This document shows, piece by piece, positions 32,002 to 43,747 of a DNA stretch of 64,000 nt. How positions within the stretch are numbered: the first letter of the stretch is position 1; the number at the start of each line of letters is the position of its first letter. The position numbers and the translations under genes are program-made. Source of the DNA: JAFAXD01 sp963760435 (lineage in GTDB: Bacteria; Pseudomonadota; Alphaproteobacteria; Rhizobiales; Xanthobacteraceae); the NCBI GenBank assembly GCA_963760435.1, contig CAVXDE010000022.1, forward strand, positions 68,651 through 132,650, written 5' to 3'. A model generated the notes under the pieces. That model saw nothing but the letters and a program-made list of their open reading frames with translations. It searched no databases and was not told the DNA's origin.

Positions 32002-32876
32002 GGCGCCCGGACCAGATGCAGATGGGCCGGCTCGGCGATCGGTTCGACCAGCTCAAAGCGACGGCCATGTTGCAGGGATGGAATGCGGGCGCGCACCGTC
32101 GCCACCAGGGATGGATCGATGTCGGCCATGATCACTCCCGGATCGCTGCCGCCTTCCGCGATGACGCGGCCCCACGGATCGACCACGATCGAGTGGCCGA
32201 ATGTTTCGCGGCCGTGCTCATGCCGGCCACCTTGGGCCGCTGCAAAAATGAAACAGCCGTTTTCGATGGCGCGCGCGCGCGTCAGAATGTGCCAGTGGGC
32301 CTCGCCGGTCTGCTGGGTGAACGCCGCCGGAATCGCAATGAAAGACGCGCCGGCCTCGGCCAAGGCCCGGTAGAGCGCCGGGAAGCGCAGGTCATAGCAG
32401 ATCGTCAGCCCGATCCGGCCCCATGGCAGGTCCGCGGCGACCGCCAACTCGCCGGAACGATAGCTGTGCGATTCCCGATAGCTTTCGCCACCCGCCAGAT
32501 CGACGTCGAACATGTGGATTTTGTCATAGCGCGCGACAATCTCACCCTTCGGATCGATCAGGAACGAACGGTTCATGGCCTTTTCCGGTAGAACCTCGAT
32601 CGCCAGCGAGCCGATATGAAGGTAGAGCCCGAGCTCGCGCGCCAAGGTGCGAAAGGCGGCGAGTGAGGGATCCTTCTCCTCCGGAACAATCGCGGCAAAC
32701 AGGCTTTCGCGGCTGCTCTCCAGAATGTTTGTCATCTCCGGGGTGAGCACGTAGTCCGCGCCGGCCGACTTCGCCTCCCGGATCAGCGCCACGGCGGAGT
32801 CGAGATTACGCGCCGGCACCCGCCCGGACCGCATTTGCACGAGGCCAACCCGGAACTTTGGACTTTGCGCGGTCAT
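31998..32876 (-). CDS. Carbon-nitrogen hydrolase family protein (Nit-like)
   Basis: 292 residues of the nitrilase superfamily. The catalytic triad is visible: Glu in VLTPEMTNILESS, Lys in VARYDKIHMFDVD and Cys in GLTICYDLRFPALYR. It is most like the Nit branch that removes deaminated glutathione, which fits its place next to glutaredoxin, but other amides are possible. It overlaps the glutaredoxin stop and the DUF1178 start by 4 nt each. ATG 32876 is preferred; the frame is open to 32942. Confidence 0.9.
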   Translation of the reverse strand: MTAQSPKFRVGLVQMRSGRVPARNLDSAVALIREAKSAGADYVLTPEMTNILESSRESLFAAIVPEEKDPSLAAFRTLARELGLYLHIGSLAIEVLPEKAMNRSFLIDPKGEIVARYDKIHMFDVDLAGGESYRESHSYRSGELAVAADLPWGRIGLTICYDLRFPALYRALAEAGASFIAIPAAFTQQTGEAHWHILTRARAIENGCFIFAAAQGGRHEHGRETFGHSIVVDPWGRVIAEGGSDPGVIMADIDPSLVATVRARIPSLQHGRRFELVEPIAEPAHLHLVRAP

Positions 32877-33136
32877 GTAGGGGTCCCTGCCAATAAAGGA
32901 TCGAGCTTGCCGGCTTCCTCGAGCTCGTAGAGGTCGTCGCACCCGCCGACGTGGGTCTTGCCGACGAAAATCTGCGGCACGGTCCGGCCGCCATGCGCGC
33001 GCTCAACCATCTCGGCCCGTCGCGCGGCGTCACCCATGACGTTGATTTCGGTGAAGCTGACGCCTTTGCGCGCGAGCAACTCCTTTGCCGCAAGGCAGTA
33101 GGGGCAGAACGGCGTGGTGTAGATCTCGACGGGCAT
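32873..33136 (-). CDS. grxC: Glutaredoxin 3
   Basis: 87 residues, full length. VEIYTTPFCPYCLAAKELLA has the CPYC dithiol active site, with TVPQIFVGKTHVGGCDDLYE as the glutathione-binding TVP and GG motifs. It reduces disulfides and mixed glutathione disulfides. First gene of the coupled cluster grxC/nitrilase/DUF1178, downstream of comF by 31 bp. Confidence 0.95.
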   Translation of the reverse strand: MPVEIYTTPFCPYCLAAKELLARKGVSFTEINVMGDAARRAEMVERAHGGRTVPQIFVGKTHVGGCDDLYELEEAGKLDPLLAGTPT

Positions 33137-33167
33137 TTCGCGCCTGAGTTTGGTCAGCCTTGCTGTA

Positions 33168-33962
33168 CTATATGGGCGCACGGTGCGCCTGGACAACCCT
33201 GGCAAAGACCAGGACGTCCACGCTCGCGGCACCCGCCCGAAGCAAAATTCGTGCGCAAGTGTCAAGGGTTGCACCCGACGTCAAGACGTCGTCAACAAGC
33301 AGCAGGCGCTTGCCGCGGACGTCTCCGCGGGCCTCCCGCGGCACCCGGAAGGCGCCCTGGACATTGCGCGCACGCTCCGCTTGCGTCAGGCCGACTTGCT
33401 GGCGCGTTGCCCGCATCCGCTTGAGCAGATCGTGGGCGACCGGCACGTCGCTGATGCGCGAAACGGTTTGCGCGAGCGTGGCGGCCTGATTGAACCGGCG
33501 CGACCACAGCCTGCGCCAGTGCAGCGGCACTGGGACGAGCGCGTCCGCTTCGCCCAGAAGCTCGCGCCCAGCGGTGGCCATCCAGCGTCCCATGGCGGGT
33601 GCAAGGTCGAGCCGGTCGCCATATTTGAACGCCTGGACCATGGTCCGCGCCGTCTCATCATATCGTACGGCCGCACGTGCCCGGTTGTAGCTCGGTGGGT
33701 CGGCGATCGCTTCCATGGACAACACGCCGGGCCCCGGGTCATAGGCAAACGGAATACCCAGGCGCTCGCAATAAGGTCGCGAAATGAAACTGAGTTTTGA
33801 CCAGCACTGGGAGCACACCGCACCGGGATCGGCCACCGGCTCGCGGCAGGTCGGGCACAGCGGCGGCAGGCCGAGATCGAGGATACGCCGTCCTGCCGTA
33901 CTCAGGCCCGCAACCCAGCGGCTGCGCCACGCCCGCATGTGCGTCCCTACCTCCGCGGCCAT
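33168..33962 (-). CDS. comF: ComF family phosphoribosyltransferase-fold protein
   Basis: 264 residues. The N-terminal zinc site reads LPPLCPTCREPVADPGAV and CSQCW; the C-terminal PRTase domain has ADALVPVPLHWRRLWSRRFN and the PRPP loop KRLLLVDDVLTSGATLDT. ComF proteins are linked to DNA uptake and replication-fork repair, though the reaction is unsettled. Divergent from the methyltransferase gene, with 54 bp between starts; a second ATG at 33938 is possible. Confidence 0.92.
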   Translation of the reverse strand: MAAEVGTHMRAWRSRWVAGLSTAGRRILDLGLPPLCPTCREPVADPGAVCSQCWSKLSFISRPYCERLGIPFAYDPGPGVLSMEAIADPPSYNRARAAVRYDETARTMVQAFKYGDRLDLAPAMGRWMATAGRELLGEADALVPVPLHWRRLWSRRFNQAATLAQTVSRISDVPVAHDLLKRMRATRQQVGLTQAERARNVQGAFRVPREARGDVRGKRLLLVDDVLTSGATLDTCARILLRAGAASVDVLVFARVVQAHRAPI

Positions 33963-34016
33963 GGGAGCAGCCTATCCTGCCCGGCAGGGCCCTTCAACGC
34001 ACAACCCAGAGGCAGC

Positions 34017-34907
34017 ATGTCCGGCGCGCCGCTGATCTTCGATCGCAAGCTGCTGCGCATTCGGCAGCAGCGGGCGCGCAACCTCGGGCCGATTACGTTC
34101 CTGGCGGAGCAGGTAGCGCAGGATCTGGCCGAGCGGCTGCGGGCAGTCGTGCGCTCATTCCCGATTGCGGTCGATCTCGGATCACCGGGCGAGGCCGTGC
34201 GACGCGTACTTGCGCATGAGCCTGCGCTCGGGCGTCTGGTTTCGGTGCAGGCTAGTGCGGGTGAGGCCGCTGGCATGGTCGTCGCCGACGAGGAGCTCCT
34301 GCCATTCGCTGACGCCAGCATCGATCTCGCCGTGTCGGTGCTCGCCCTGCACACCGTCAACGATCTGCCTGGGACGCTCGTGCAGATCCGCCGCGCGCTC
34401 AAGCCCGACGGGCTTTTTCTGGCGGCGCTGCTCGGAGGCGACACGCTGACTGAGTTGCGGCAGTGCTTCGCACTGGCCGAAGCAGAAATTATGGGCGGGG
34501 TGTCGCCGCATGTGGCGCCATTTGCGGATGTGCGTGAGCTCGGGGCGCTGCTGCAGCGGGCCGGCTTTGCGCTGCCGGTCGCCGACGTCGATCGCGTCAC
34601 GGTGCGCTATTCGTCGGTGTTCCGGTTGATGCACGACTTGCGCGGGATGGGCGCCACCAATGTGCTCATTGAGCGCCGGCGACAGCCGTTGCGGCGCACG
34701 ACGTTGTTGCGCATGGCCCAGATCTATGCGGAGCGGTTTGCCGATCCGGACGGCAAGCTGCGCGCCACGTTTGATATCGTGTGGCTCTCGGGATGGGTGC
34801 CGCATCCCTCGCAGCAACAACCGTTGCGCCCGGGTTCAGCACGGGCACGTCTCGCCGACGCATTGGGCGTGGTCGAGCTTCCGGCCGGCGATAAGCCCGG
34901 GGGATAG
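34017..34907 (+). CDS. Methyltransferase-domain protein, NDUFAF5/BioC-like
   Basis: 296 residues. The start LIFDRKLLRIRQQRARN is typical of the alphaproteobacterial relatives of mitochondrial NDUFAF5. The core has FPIAVDLGSPGEAVRRVLA in place of a classic motif I, PFADASIDLAVSVLALHTVN, and PDGLFLAALLGGDTLTELR. It ends with MAQIYAERFADPDGKLRATF. Its glycine-rich motif is weak, as in other family members, which may hydroxylate rather than methylate. AGAGGCAGC precedes ATG 34017. Confidence 0.88.
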   Translation: MSGAPLIFDRKLLRIRQQRARNLGPITFLAEQVAQDLAERLRAVVRSFPIAVDLGSPGEAVRRVLAHEPALGRLVSVQASAGEAAGMVVADEELLPFADASIDLAVSVLALHTVNDLPGTLVQIRRALKPDGLFLAALLGGDTLTELRQCFALAEAEIMGGVSPHVAPFADVRELGALLQRAGFALPVADVDRVTVRYSSVFRLMHDLRGMGATNVLIERRRQPLRRTTLLRMAQIYAERFADPDGKLRATFDIVWLSGWVPHPSQQQPLRPGSARARLADALGVVELPAGDKPGG

Positions 34908-35348
34908 CTACAGCAGCGCCATCAAGTGCGAGATCAGCGGCAGGTCGGCCGGGGGCATTGGAAAGTCACGCAGCGCGTTTGGCTTCACCCATTTCAGCGC
35001 CTGGCCTTCCAGCGGCTGAGGCGTTCCGGTCCAGCGCCGGCACACGAACAGCGGCATCAGCAGGTGAAACTCCGGGTACGCGTGGCTCGCGAAGGTAAGC
35101 GGGGCGAGACACGGCTCGGTCACCACGATCCCGAGCTCTTCCTTCAGCTCGCGGATGAGTGTCTGCTCCGGACGTTCGCCCGGTTCGATCTTCCCGCCTG
35201 GAAATTCCCACAAGCCCGCCATTGACCGACCTGGCGGGCGCTGGGCGATCAAAACGCGACCATCGGCGTCAAGGAGTGCGCAGGCGGCAACCAGAACAAC
35301 CTTGACCGGCACGGAAGGCGCCTCGTGCGGGTCGTCGCCGGCGGTCAC
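34908..35348 (-). CDS. mutT: 8-oxo-dGTP diphosphatase (Nudix)
   Basis: 146 residues. The Nudix box is complete, running from GGKIEPGERPEQ through RELKEELGI. The N-terminal VKVVLVAACALLDADGRVLI and the C-terminal LKWVKPNALRDFPMPPAD fit MutT, which removes oxidised guanine nucleotides. GTG start at 35348 overlaps the argJ stop (GTGA). Downstream it ends 1 bp from the convergent methyltransferase gene. Confidence 0.93.
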   Translation of the reverse strand: MTAGDDPHEAPSVPVKVVLVAACALLDADGRVLIAQRPPGRSMAGLWEFPGGKIEPGERPEQTLIRELKEELGIVVTEPCLAPLTFASHAYPEFHLLMPLFVCRRWTGTPQPLEGQALKWVKPNALRDFPMPPADLPLISHLMALL

Positions 35349-36586
35349 GAGCGATAGTCGCCGTTGATCGCCACGTACTCCTTGGTGAGGTCGCAGGTCA
35401 GGACGCGATCCCGGCCTTTGCCCATTCCGAGCGCGACTTTCAGCGTGATCTCAGGCTTCTTCATCACCGCCGAGACTTCCGCTTCGTCATAGGCCGGATC
35501 CCGCGCGCCCCGCTGAGCGACGCGAATGCCGCCGAACCAGATCGAGAGCTTGTCGCGATCGGCCGGCTCACCCGCCTTGCCGACGGCCATGACCACGCGT
35601 CCCCAATTGGCGTCCTCGCCGGCAATCGCGGTTTTGACCAGCGGGGAGTTGGCGATGGAGCGTGCGATCTTGCGCGCGGAGGCCTGCGATGCGGCTCCCT
35701 CGACGATGATTTCCACCAGCTTGCGGGCGCCCTCCCCGTCGCGCGCGACCTGTTCGGCCAGGTTGGCGAGCACGCTTTGAAATGCCTTGGCGAAGCTCCG
35801 TAGCCGGGGATCCGCCGCGCGGCTGATGCGTGGTGCACCGCGTTCGGCCGCGGCGCCGGTCGCAAAGGCGAGCAGCGTGTCCGAGGTCGAGGTGTCGCCA
35901 TCGACGGTCACCGCGTTGAAGGTGTCGGCAACCCCCGCCTTGAGCAGACCCTGCAACGCCGCCGCGCTGAGCGGTGCATCGGTGAACACGAATGACAGCA
36001 TGGTGGCCATGTCGGGGGCGATCATGCCGGCGCCTTTGGCGATGCCATTGATGACCACCGTCGCCGACCCGAGCTTCGCGGTCGCCGTCGCAACCTTCGG
36101 GAACGTGTCCGTGGTCATGATCGCCTTGGCGGCATCGATCCAGATGTCCGGCTGTGCGCTGCGCACGAGATCGCCCATCACATTGGCGAACTTGGTGGCC
36201 GGCAAGGGCTCGCCGATGACGCCCGTTGATGCCAGCAGGACCTCGCTGGTGCTGCACTTGGCGGCTTCCGCCGCGAGCTTCGCGGTCAAAGCGGTCGCGG
36301 CGCGGCCGGTGCGCCCAGTGAAGGCGTTGGCGTTGCCGGAATTGACCACCAGGGCACGCGCTTTGCCGGCCTTGAGCTTTTCCCGGCACCAATCGACCGG
36401 CGCCGACGGGCACTTCGATCGCGTCAGCACGCCGGCGGTGGTCGTGCCGGGCGCGAGCAAGGCCAGCACAACGTCGGTGCGGTTCGGATATTTTATCCCG
36501 GCCGCGGCGGTCGCCAGCGTTACGCCCTCGATTGGCGGCAACTCGGGGACGTGGGTCGGCGCAAGAGGAGAAATCGAGCCAGACAT
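35345..36586 (-). CDS. argJ: Bifunctional glutamate N-acetyltransferase / N-acetylglutamate synthase
   Basis: 413 residues, full length. It recycles acetyl groups in arginine synthesis. Seen: the oxyanion region AKGAGMIAPDMATMLSF, where the precursor cleaves itself before the Thr, VNSGNANAFTGRTG, and AIMTTDTFPK. The C-terminus ends CDLTKEYVAINGDYRS. Coupled to mutT by a 4-nt overlap. Confidence 0.95.
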   Translation of the reverse strand: MSGSISPLAPTHVPELPPIEGVTLATAAAGIKYPNRTDVVLALLAPGTTTAGVLTRSKCPSAPVDWCREKLKAGKARALVVNSGNANAFTGRTGRAATALTAKLAAEAAKCSTSEVLLASTGVIGEPLPATKFANVMGDLVRSAQPDIWIDAAKAIMTTDTFPKVATATAKLGSATVVINGIAKGAGMIAPDMATMLSFVFTDAPLSAAALQGLLKAGVADTFNAVTVDGDTSTSDTLLAFATGAAAERGAPRISRAADPRLRSFAKAFQSVLANLAEQVARDGEGARKLVEIIVEGAASQASARKIARSIANSPLVKTAIAGEDANWGRVVMAVGKAGEPADRDKLSIWFGGIRVAQRGARDPAYDEAEVSAVMKKPEITLKVALGMGKGRDRVLTCDLTKEYVAINGDYRS

Positions 36587-36731
36587 GAGCGGATGGTCTT
36601 TTGCAAAGCCGCGCCGGTCCGAGCCGCCACGGCGATGTGACCGCTCACGCCCGGCGAGGCGTGTTGAAGATGGGTGCCAAGTTAGAACGACGGCTTGCGG
36701 GGACCAACCGTAAGCCGCGCTGATGTCGGTT

Positions 36732-37637
36732 TTATTTCTTCACAGCACCGGCGGGAGCAGCGCCGGCGGCAGCCGGAGCGTTGGCGGCCGGGGCCGCAGG
36801 CGGTGGCGGGTTCGTGCGCTCGATCTTCGCCTGGTTGCGCAGCTTGTTCACGAGATCAGCCTGCGACTGCTGAACCACGACGGTCGCGAGTTGGTCCTTG
36901 ACCTGGTCATAGGTCGGCACGGGCTTCTTGCGCTTGTCCTCGACCTTGATGATGTGCCAGCCGAATGCAGTTTTGACCGGATCTGAAATCTGGCCCTTGT
37001 CGAGCTTGAAGGCCACGTCGGCAAATTCCGGAACCATCTGGTCCTTGGTGAAATACCCGAGGTCGCCGCCGTCGGCCGCAGCGGGATCTTTTGATTTCTG
37101 TTTGGCGAGTTCTGCGAAATCGGCGCCCTTTTTCAGGTCCGCCTCGATCGCCTTCGCCTGATCCTCGGTTTCGACCAGGATGTGACGCGCGCGCACCTCC
37201 TGCTCGTCGCCCATCTGTTTGACGGCGTCGTCATAGACCTTGTGCATCGCCTCTTCGTTGACGCTCTTTTGCGCAGCCTGGCGCAGCATCAGTCCGGCCA
37301 GCAGCTTCGTGCGCATGGCGGCGAAGCGGCGCTTGAAGTCGTCGCTGCCGCTCAAGCCCTGCTCTTCGGCCGCGCGGCTGAGCAGGATCATGTCGACCAA
37401 GTGGGTGACCAGGTAGTTGCGCCGGGCTTCGGGCGTTGCATCCTGCGGCAAGCTGGCGCCGAGCTCTTCTTCGGCCAGCGCCACGTCGCTTTCGTGGATA
37501 TCGATGCCGTCCACTTTGGCGACGACCGGATCTGCGGCAGGCGCCTGCGCCGACACCGCGAGCGGCATGGAGAAGATCAGCGCGCCAGCCAACAGCGCGC
37601 AGCGCCACGGACCGGCCGGGAAAACACGATTTGCCAT
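36732..37637 (-). CDS. Periplasmic peptidyl-prolyl isomerase (parvulin/SurA-like)
   Basis: 301 residues. Signal peptide at 1-30 (CALLAGALIFSMPLAVSAQA), an N-terminal SurA-like helical domain (about 35-140), then a parvulin domain with RARHILVETEDQAKAI, ELAKQKSKDPAAADGGDLGYF and FGWHIIKVED (about 150-255). The C-terminal tail is Pro/Ala-rich. It probably helps outer-membrane protein folding. GGAAGCAAATC precedes ATG 37637. Divergent from secA. Confidence 0.92.
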   Translation of the reverse strand: MANRVFPAGPWRCALLAGALIFSMPLAVSAQAPAADPVVAKVDGIDIHESDVALAEEELGASLPQDATPEARRNYLVTHLVDMILLSRAAEEQGLSGSDDFKRRFAAMRTKLLAGLMLRQAAQKSVNEEAMHKVYDDAVKQMGDEQEVRARHILVETEDQAKAIEADLKKGADFAELAKQKSKDPAAADGGDLGYFTKDQMVPEFADVAFKLDKGQISDPVKTAFGWHIIKVEDKRKKPVPTYDQVKDQLATVVVQQSQADLVNKLRNQAKIERTNPPPPAAPAANAPAAAGAAPAGAVKK

Positions 37638-38145
37638 GATTTGCTTCCTTGCGCGTCGCGCGGTTCTGGGCAGCTGCATCGATCGGCTGACGCGGCCGGA
37701 GACTTGCCCCAAACGGGCTGTCATGGCAACGGCAGGGCACGCCATAACAGCGGCAAACGAGGGCATGATTGCGGCATGCCGCCGATTGACAAGGGTTGGA
37801 CCCCCTCCTATGTCTCGCCCATACCCGCCGGTCCGTCCCGCCGGATACTTGGTCGCGCCCTGTAGCAGCCCAAATTATACCTTGAAATGGGAACTCGGGT
37901 TCGGCCGATCGTCGCCGGGCCTGCGGGCGAACAGATTGACGTCGGAACCGCGATACGAGTCGTGGTTTGCAAGTTCGGGCACGCCGCAAGTTCGGGCAAC
38001 TCGTCCGACGGCAAGTTGATCGAGAGCGCGATTAGCGTTCTCGTTGGGTGGTGTAGCTCATGACCCGAAAGGTCTGCACCTTTCGGCCGCCATGGGCTAA
38101 GAGGGGATGGGTTGACGCCGCGTTCCGGCGAGAAAGGATCCCGGC
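37638..38145. other. 508-bp region between ppiase and secA
   Basis: Divergent promoters are expected here. A good sigma-70-like promoter for secA is listed at 37786-37814. Short frames in this gap look like chance. No RNA gene was recognised. Confidence 0.4.
37786..37814 (+). promoter_or_regulatory. Sigma-70-type promoter, probably for secA
   Basis: TTGACA at 37786-37791, a 17-nt spacer, and TATGTC at 37809-37814, matching the alphaproteobacterial consensus well. It lies about 330 bp upstream of the secA start, which implies a long leader if used for secA. Confidence 0.45.
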
Positions 38146-40950
<2,805 letters not shown>

Positions 40951-41062
40951 TTGGATTTCAAGCAAAGACCTATCAATTCGTGATGGCGACGCTTGTCCTG
41001 GCCATCTCGTTTCGATCCCGCCGATCAGGTGGCGCTGCAGCCGTAAGTGCGAGGTTCAAACT

Positions 41063-41142
41063 CGTCATTGCGAGCGCAGCGAAGCAATCCAGAGAGACGC
41101 GATGACGAGTCCGAAGCCGTCATTGCGCGCGCAGCGAAAGCG
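41063..41142. repeat. REP-like element, one full and one partial copy
   Basis: CGTCATTGCGAGCGCAGC followed by GAAGCAATCC at 41063-41092 is the widespread bacterial REP-type sequence; a related CGTCATTGCG unit with CGCGCAGCGAAAGCG lies at 41118-41142. They fill the space between secA and the convergent L,D-transpeptidase gene. Confidence 0.7.
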
Positions 41143-41144
41143 CC

Positions 41145-42524
41145 CTAGTGCGCGTTCTGATCGATGCCCACGGACCAACGATTGTCGAAGCCACCGGAAG
41201 CCGCCGGTGCGGCGGCTGGCGTAGCTTCCGCGGCCTGACCGCCCGGGCCCTCAGCAACCTGTTGCGGTTTGCCATCTGATTTGCCAGCGGGCTTCTGAGC
41301 CACCTTGGTCGATGAGGCGTTGTGCGCCACGCGCTTGGGCGCGGGAGCAGCAGCCACTTGGGGCTGCGGTGCGGGTGCGGCTTGGGCCGGTCGCGAACCG
41401 AACGCGTTGCTGACCGAAGCTGTCAACTTCTGCCACGGGCTTTCCGTGCTTTCCGCATCGGCCGGCAAGGCGGGCGCGGCAGCAAGCTCGGTGGTTCCCG
41501 GTACGTGCGGCGGGTTGACGTTGTTGCCCATGTCGCCTGGCTGGGCGCCGATCACCTTCGCGGGACGCGAGTATGAATCCCACGAGGCTTTCTGCTTCCA
41601 CCGTGCCAGGAACACCGCGTGCATGCCGCCATCGGTTCCCATTCGCACCGGTACGGTGGCGGTGCCCCGCTGGCTGTATTCGGCGATCTTGCGCTCGTCC
41701 TCGGTCTCCTTCGCCTTCACGGCGGAGGCGATCTCCTCCTGCATGCGGTAGGCCGGGCAGGCGCCATGCGGATTGAGCGTCAGCGGGGCTCCCGATGGCG
41801 AGACCGCGTTGAACACGTAGTGCCGGTCGCACACATCGACCTTCGGCTCCTCGCGCGTCACCTCGAAGATGTCATAGCCCTGCTTGATCATGCGCCAGAA
41901 CGGCATCGCCGGATTGTTCCGATGCCGCGCCATATTGAGCGGCGTCATGCGGAACGGATAGGCCTGCACTTGGAACTCCTTCTGGCCACCGAAGAACGAG
42001 TTGCGTCCGAGCGCGAAGATTTCGCCGATCTGCTCGTCGGTCATGGCGTAGCAGCCCGCGGACGAGCAGTCGCCGTGCACCATCAGGAATGCGCCGTCGC
42101 GGTTGTTGGCGCGATCATAGGCGTTCGGGAAGCCCAGATTGAATGACAAGTAGTAATTCGAGTTCGGATTCATCTGCGCCGGCGTGATCGTATAGAAGCC
42201 TTCCGGCGCCTGGCGATCTCCCTGCTTGACCTTCGGGCCCAGCTCGCCGGACCAGCGGCAGATCGGATAGGTTTTCAGATGCGCGAACTTGCCGCTCGAG
42301 TCCTGCTTCCAGATCTCGAGCTCCGACTCCTCCTTGAAGATCCGGACCAGGATCGGCGAGTCCGTCGGCATATTCTTCTGCTGCATCTCCGCGTACATGT
42401 CCGGAGAGAGCGGACGCACCGCCTTGGCAGGAAGTGAAACGCTATCGGTATCGCAGCCGGCCAGCGCAAGCGCGCAGGCAACCGCTGCTGACGCAAGCAG
42501 TGTGCGGCAAACACGAAGCTGCAC
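41145..42524 (-). CDS. L,D-transpeptidase (YkuD) family lipoprotein
   Basis: 459 residues. A lipobox LALAGC ends the signal peptide (about residue 24). The YkuD/YafK-type domain (about 60-250) has VKQGDRQAPEGFYTITPAQ, VHGDCSSAGCYAMTDEQIGE with the catalytic cysteine, and a histidine just before it. The C-terminal 130 residues are Ala/Pro/Lys-rich and low in complexity. Such proteins crosslink peptidoglycan or attach proteins to it. The start is GTG 42524 after a GGGGGGTCC stretch; it is convergent with secA. Confidence 0.88.
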   Translation of the reverse strand: MQLRVCRTLLASAAVACALALAGCDTDSVSLPAKAVRPLSPDMYAEMQQKNMPTDSPILVRIFKEESELEIWKQDSSGKFAHLKTYPICRWSGELGPKVKQGDRQAPEGFYTITPAQMNPNSNYYLSFNLGFPNAYDRANNRDGAFLMVHGDCSSAGCYAMTDEQIGEIFALGRNSFFGGQKEFQVQAYPFRMTPLNMARHRNNPAMPFWRMIKQGYDIFEVTREEPKVDVCDRHYVFNAVSPSGAPLTLNPHGACPAYRMQEEIASAVKAKETEDERKIAEYSQRGTATVPVRMGTDGGMHAVFLARWKQKASWDSYSRPAKVIGAQPGDMGNNVNPPHVPGTTELAAAPALPADAESTESPWQKLTASVSNAFGSRPAQAAPAPQPQVAAAPAPKRVAHNASSTKVAQKPAGKSDGKPQQVAEGPGGQAAEATPAAAPAASGGFDNRWSVGIDQNAH

Positions 42525-42776
42525 CAGGACCCCCCAAATGTCCCCCGATCCTCAACGGATCAGGCCGAATGGTTAATGACGAGATGTGGTGTAAGCATGG
42601 CGAACGGCTCGGCCGCGGAGTTGAAGCCGACCGTGCTGAACGAACCGTAAACCGTCCTTAACAGACTGAGTTTTATGGTTAATTCGGCTCCGCCGTGGCC
42701 ACCCAAGTGTTGCATTCCGGCCGCACTCAACGTCCCAAACAACATCCGATCGAGTTGTTGAAGGGCGTCCGCGCGG
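42525..42776. other. 252-bp intergenic region upstream of the L,D-transpeptidase
   Basis: It lies downstream of accA and upstream of the transpeptidase gene, both on the minus strand. It contains several ATGGTTAA-like motifs (near 42570 and 42676) that could be promoter elements. No gene seen. Confidence 0.35.
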
Positions 42777-43733
42777 TCAGCTGATGCTGCGGCCGATGTT
42801 GAGGAATTTGTCGCGACGGCTGCGCCGAACGGTCTCGCGATCCTGAGCCTTCACCTCGGCGAGCGCGCGCTCGATCGCCGCCCCGGTTGCCGCGATCGCG
42901 GCTGGCGGGTCGCGATGCGCGCCGCCGACGGGCTCGGCGATGATCTCATCGATGATGCCAAACCGTATCAGGTCGTCGGCCGTGATCTTCATGTTGGTTG
43001 CCGCATCCTCGGCCTTCGATGTGTCGCGCCACAGAATGGACGCGGCGCCCTCCGGCGAGATCACGCTGTAGATTGCGTGCTCCAGCATGAGCACGCGGTT
43101 GGCGGTGGCAATGGCGATCGCGCCGCCTGAGCCGCCTTCGCCCAGGATCACCGCCACGTTAGGGACGCCAAGATTAAGGCAGGTCTCGGTCGAGCGTGCG
43201 ATCGCCTCGGCCTGCCCGCGCTCTTCGGCACCGATGCCCGGGTAGGCTCCGGCGGTATCGACGAGGGCCACGACAGGAACGTTGAACCGATCGGCGAGCT
43301 CCATGAGGCGCACGGCCTTGCGATAGCCTTCGGGCCGCGCCATGCCAAAATTGTGTTTGATGCGCGCTTCGGTATCGGAGCCCTTCTCGTGTCCGATGAC
43401 GCAAATGCTTTCACCACGAAAGCGGCCAAAACCGCCGATGATGGCATTGTCCTCCGCGAATTTGCGATCGCCGGCGAACGGGGTGAATTCGGTGATCAGG
43501 CCGGCGATGAAATCGACGCAGTGCGGGCGTTGCGGGTGGCGGGCGACCTGCGTTTTTTGCCACGGGGTGAGATTGGCGTAGAGCTGTTCGAGCGCGTCCG
43601 CCGCCTTGGATTCGAGGCGGGAGATTTCGTCGCCGATGCCGACCGTATTGTCGCCGTCGGCAAGCGCGCGCAGCTCCTCGACTTTGGCCTCGAGCTCGGC
43701 CACGCCTTTCTCAAAATCGAGATAGCTGCGCAT
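42777..43733 (-). CDS. accA: Acetyl-CoA carboxylase carboxyltransferase subunit alpha
   Basis: 318 residues, full length. With AccD it moves carboxyl from biotin to acetyl-CoA to make malonyl-CoA. Seen: N-terminal DFEKGVAELEAKVEELRAL, the IGGFGRFRGESICVIGHEKG region, and DTAGAYPGIGAEERGQAEAI with GEGGSGGAIAIA for CoA binding. It lies downstream of xerD on the same strand. Confidence 0.97.
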   Translation of the reverse strand: MRSYLDFEKGVAELEAKVEELRALADGDNTVGIGDEISRLESKAADALEQLYANLTPWQKTQVARHPQRPHCVDFIAGLITEFTPFAGDRKFAEDNAIIGGFGRFRGESICVIGHEKGSDTEARIKHNFGMARPEGYRKAVRLMELADRFNVPVVALVDTAGAYPGIGAEERGQAEAIARSTETCLNLGVPNVAVILGEGGSGGAIAIATANRVLMLEHAIYSVISPEGAASILWRDTSKAEDAATNMKITADDLIRFGIIDEIIAEPVGGAHRDPPAAIAATGAAIERALAEVKAQDRETVRRSRRDKFLNIGRSIS

Positions 43734-43747
43734 GACCTCTCTTAACT

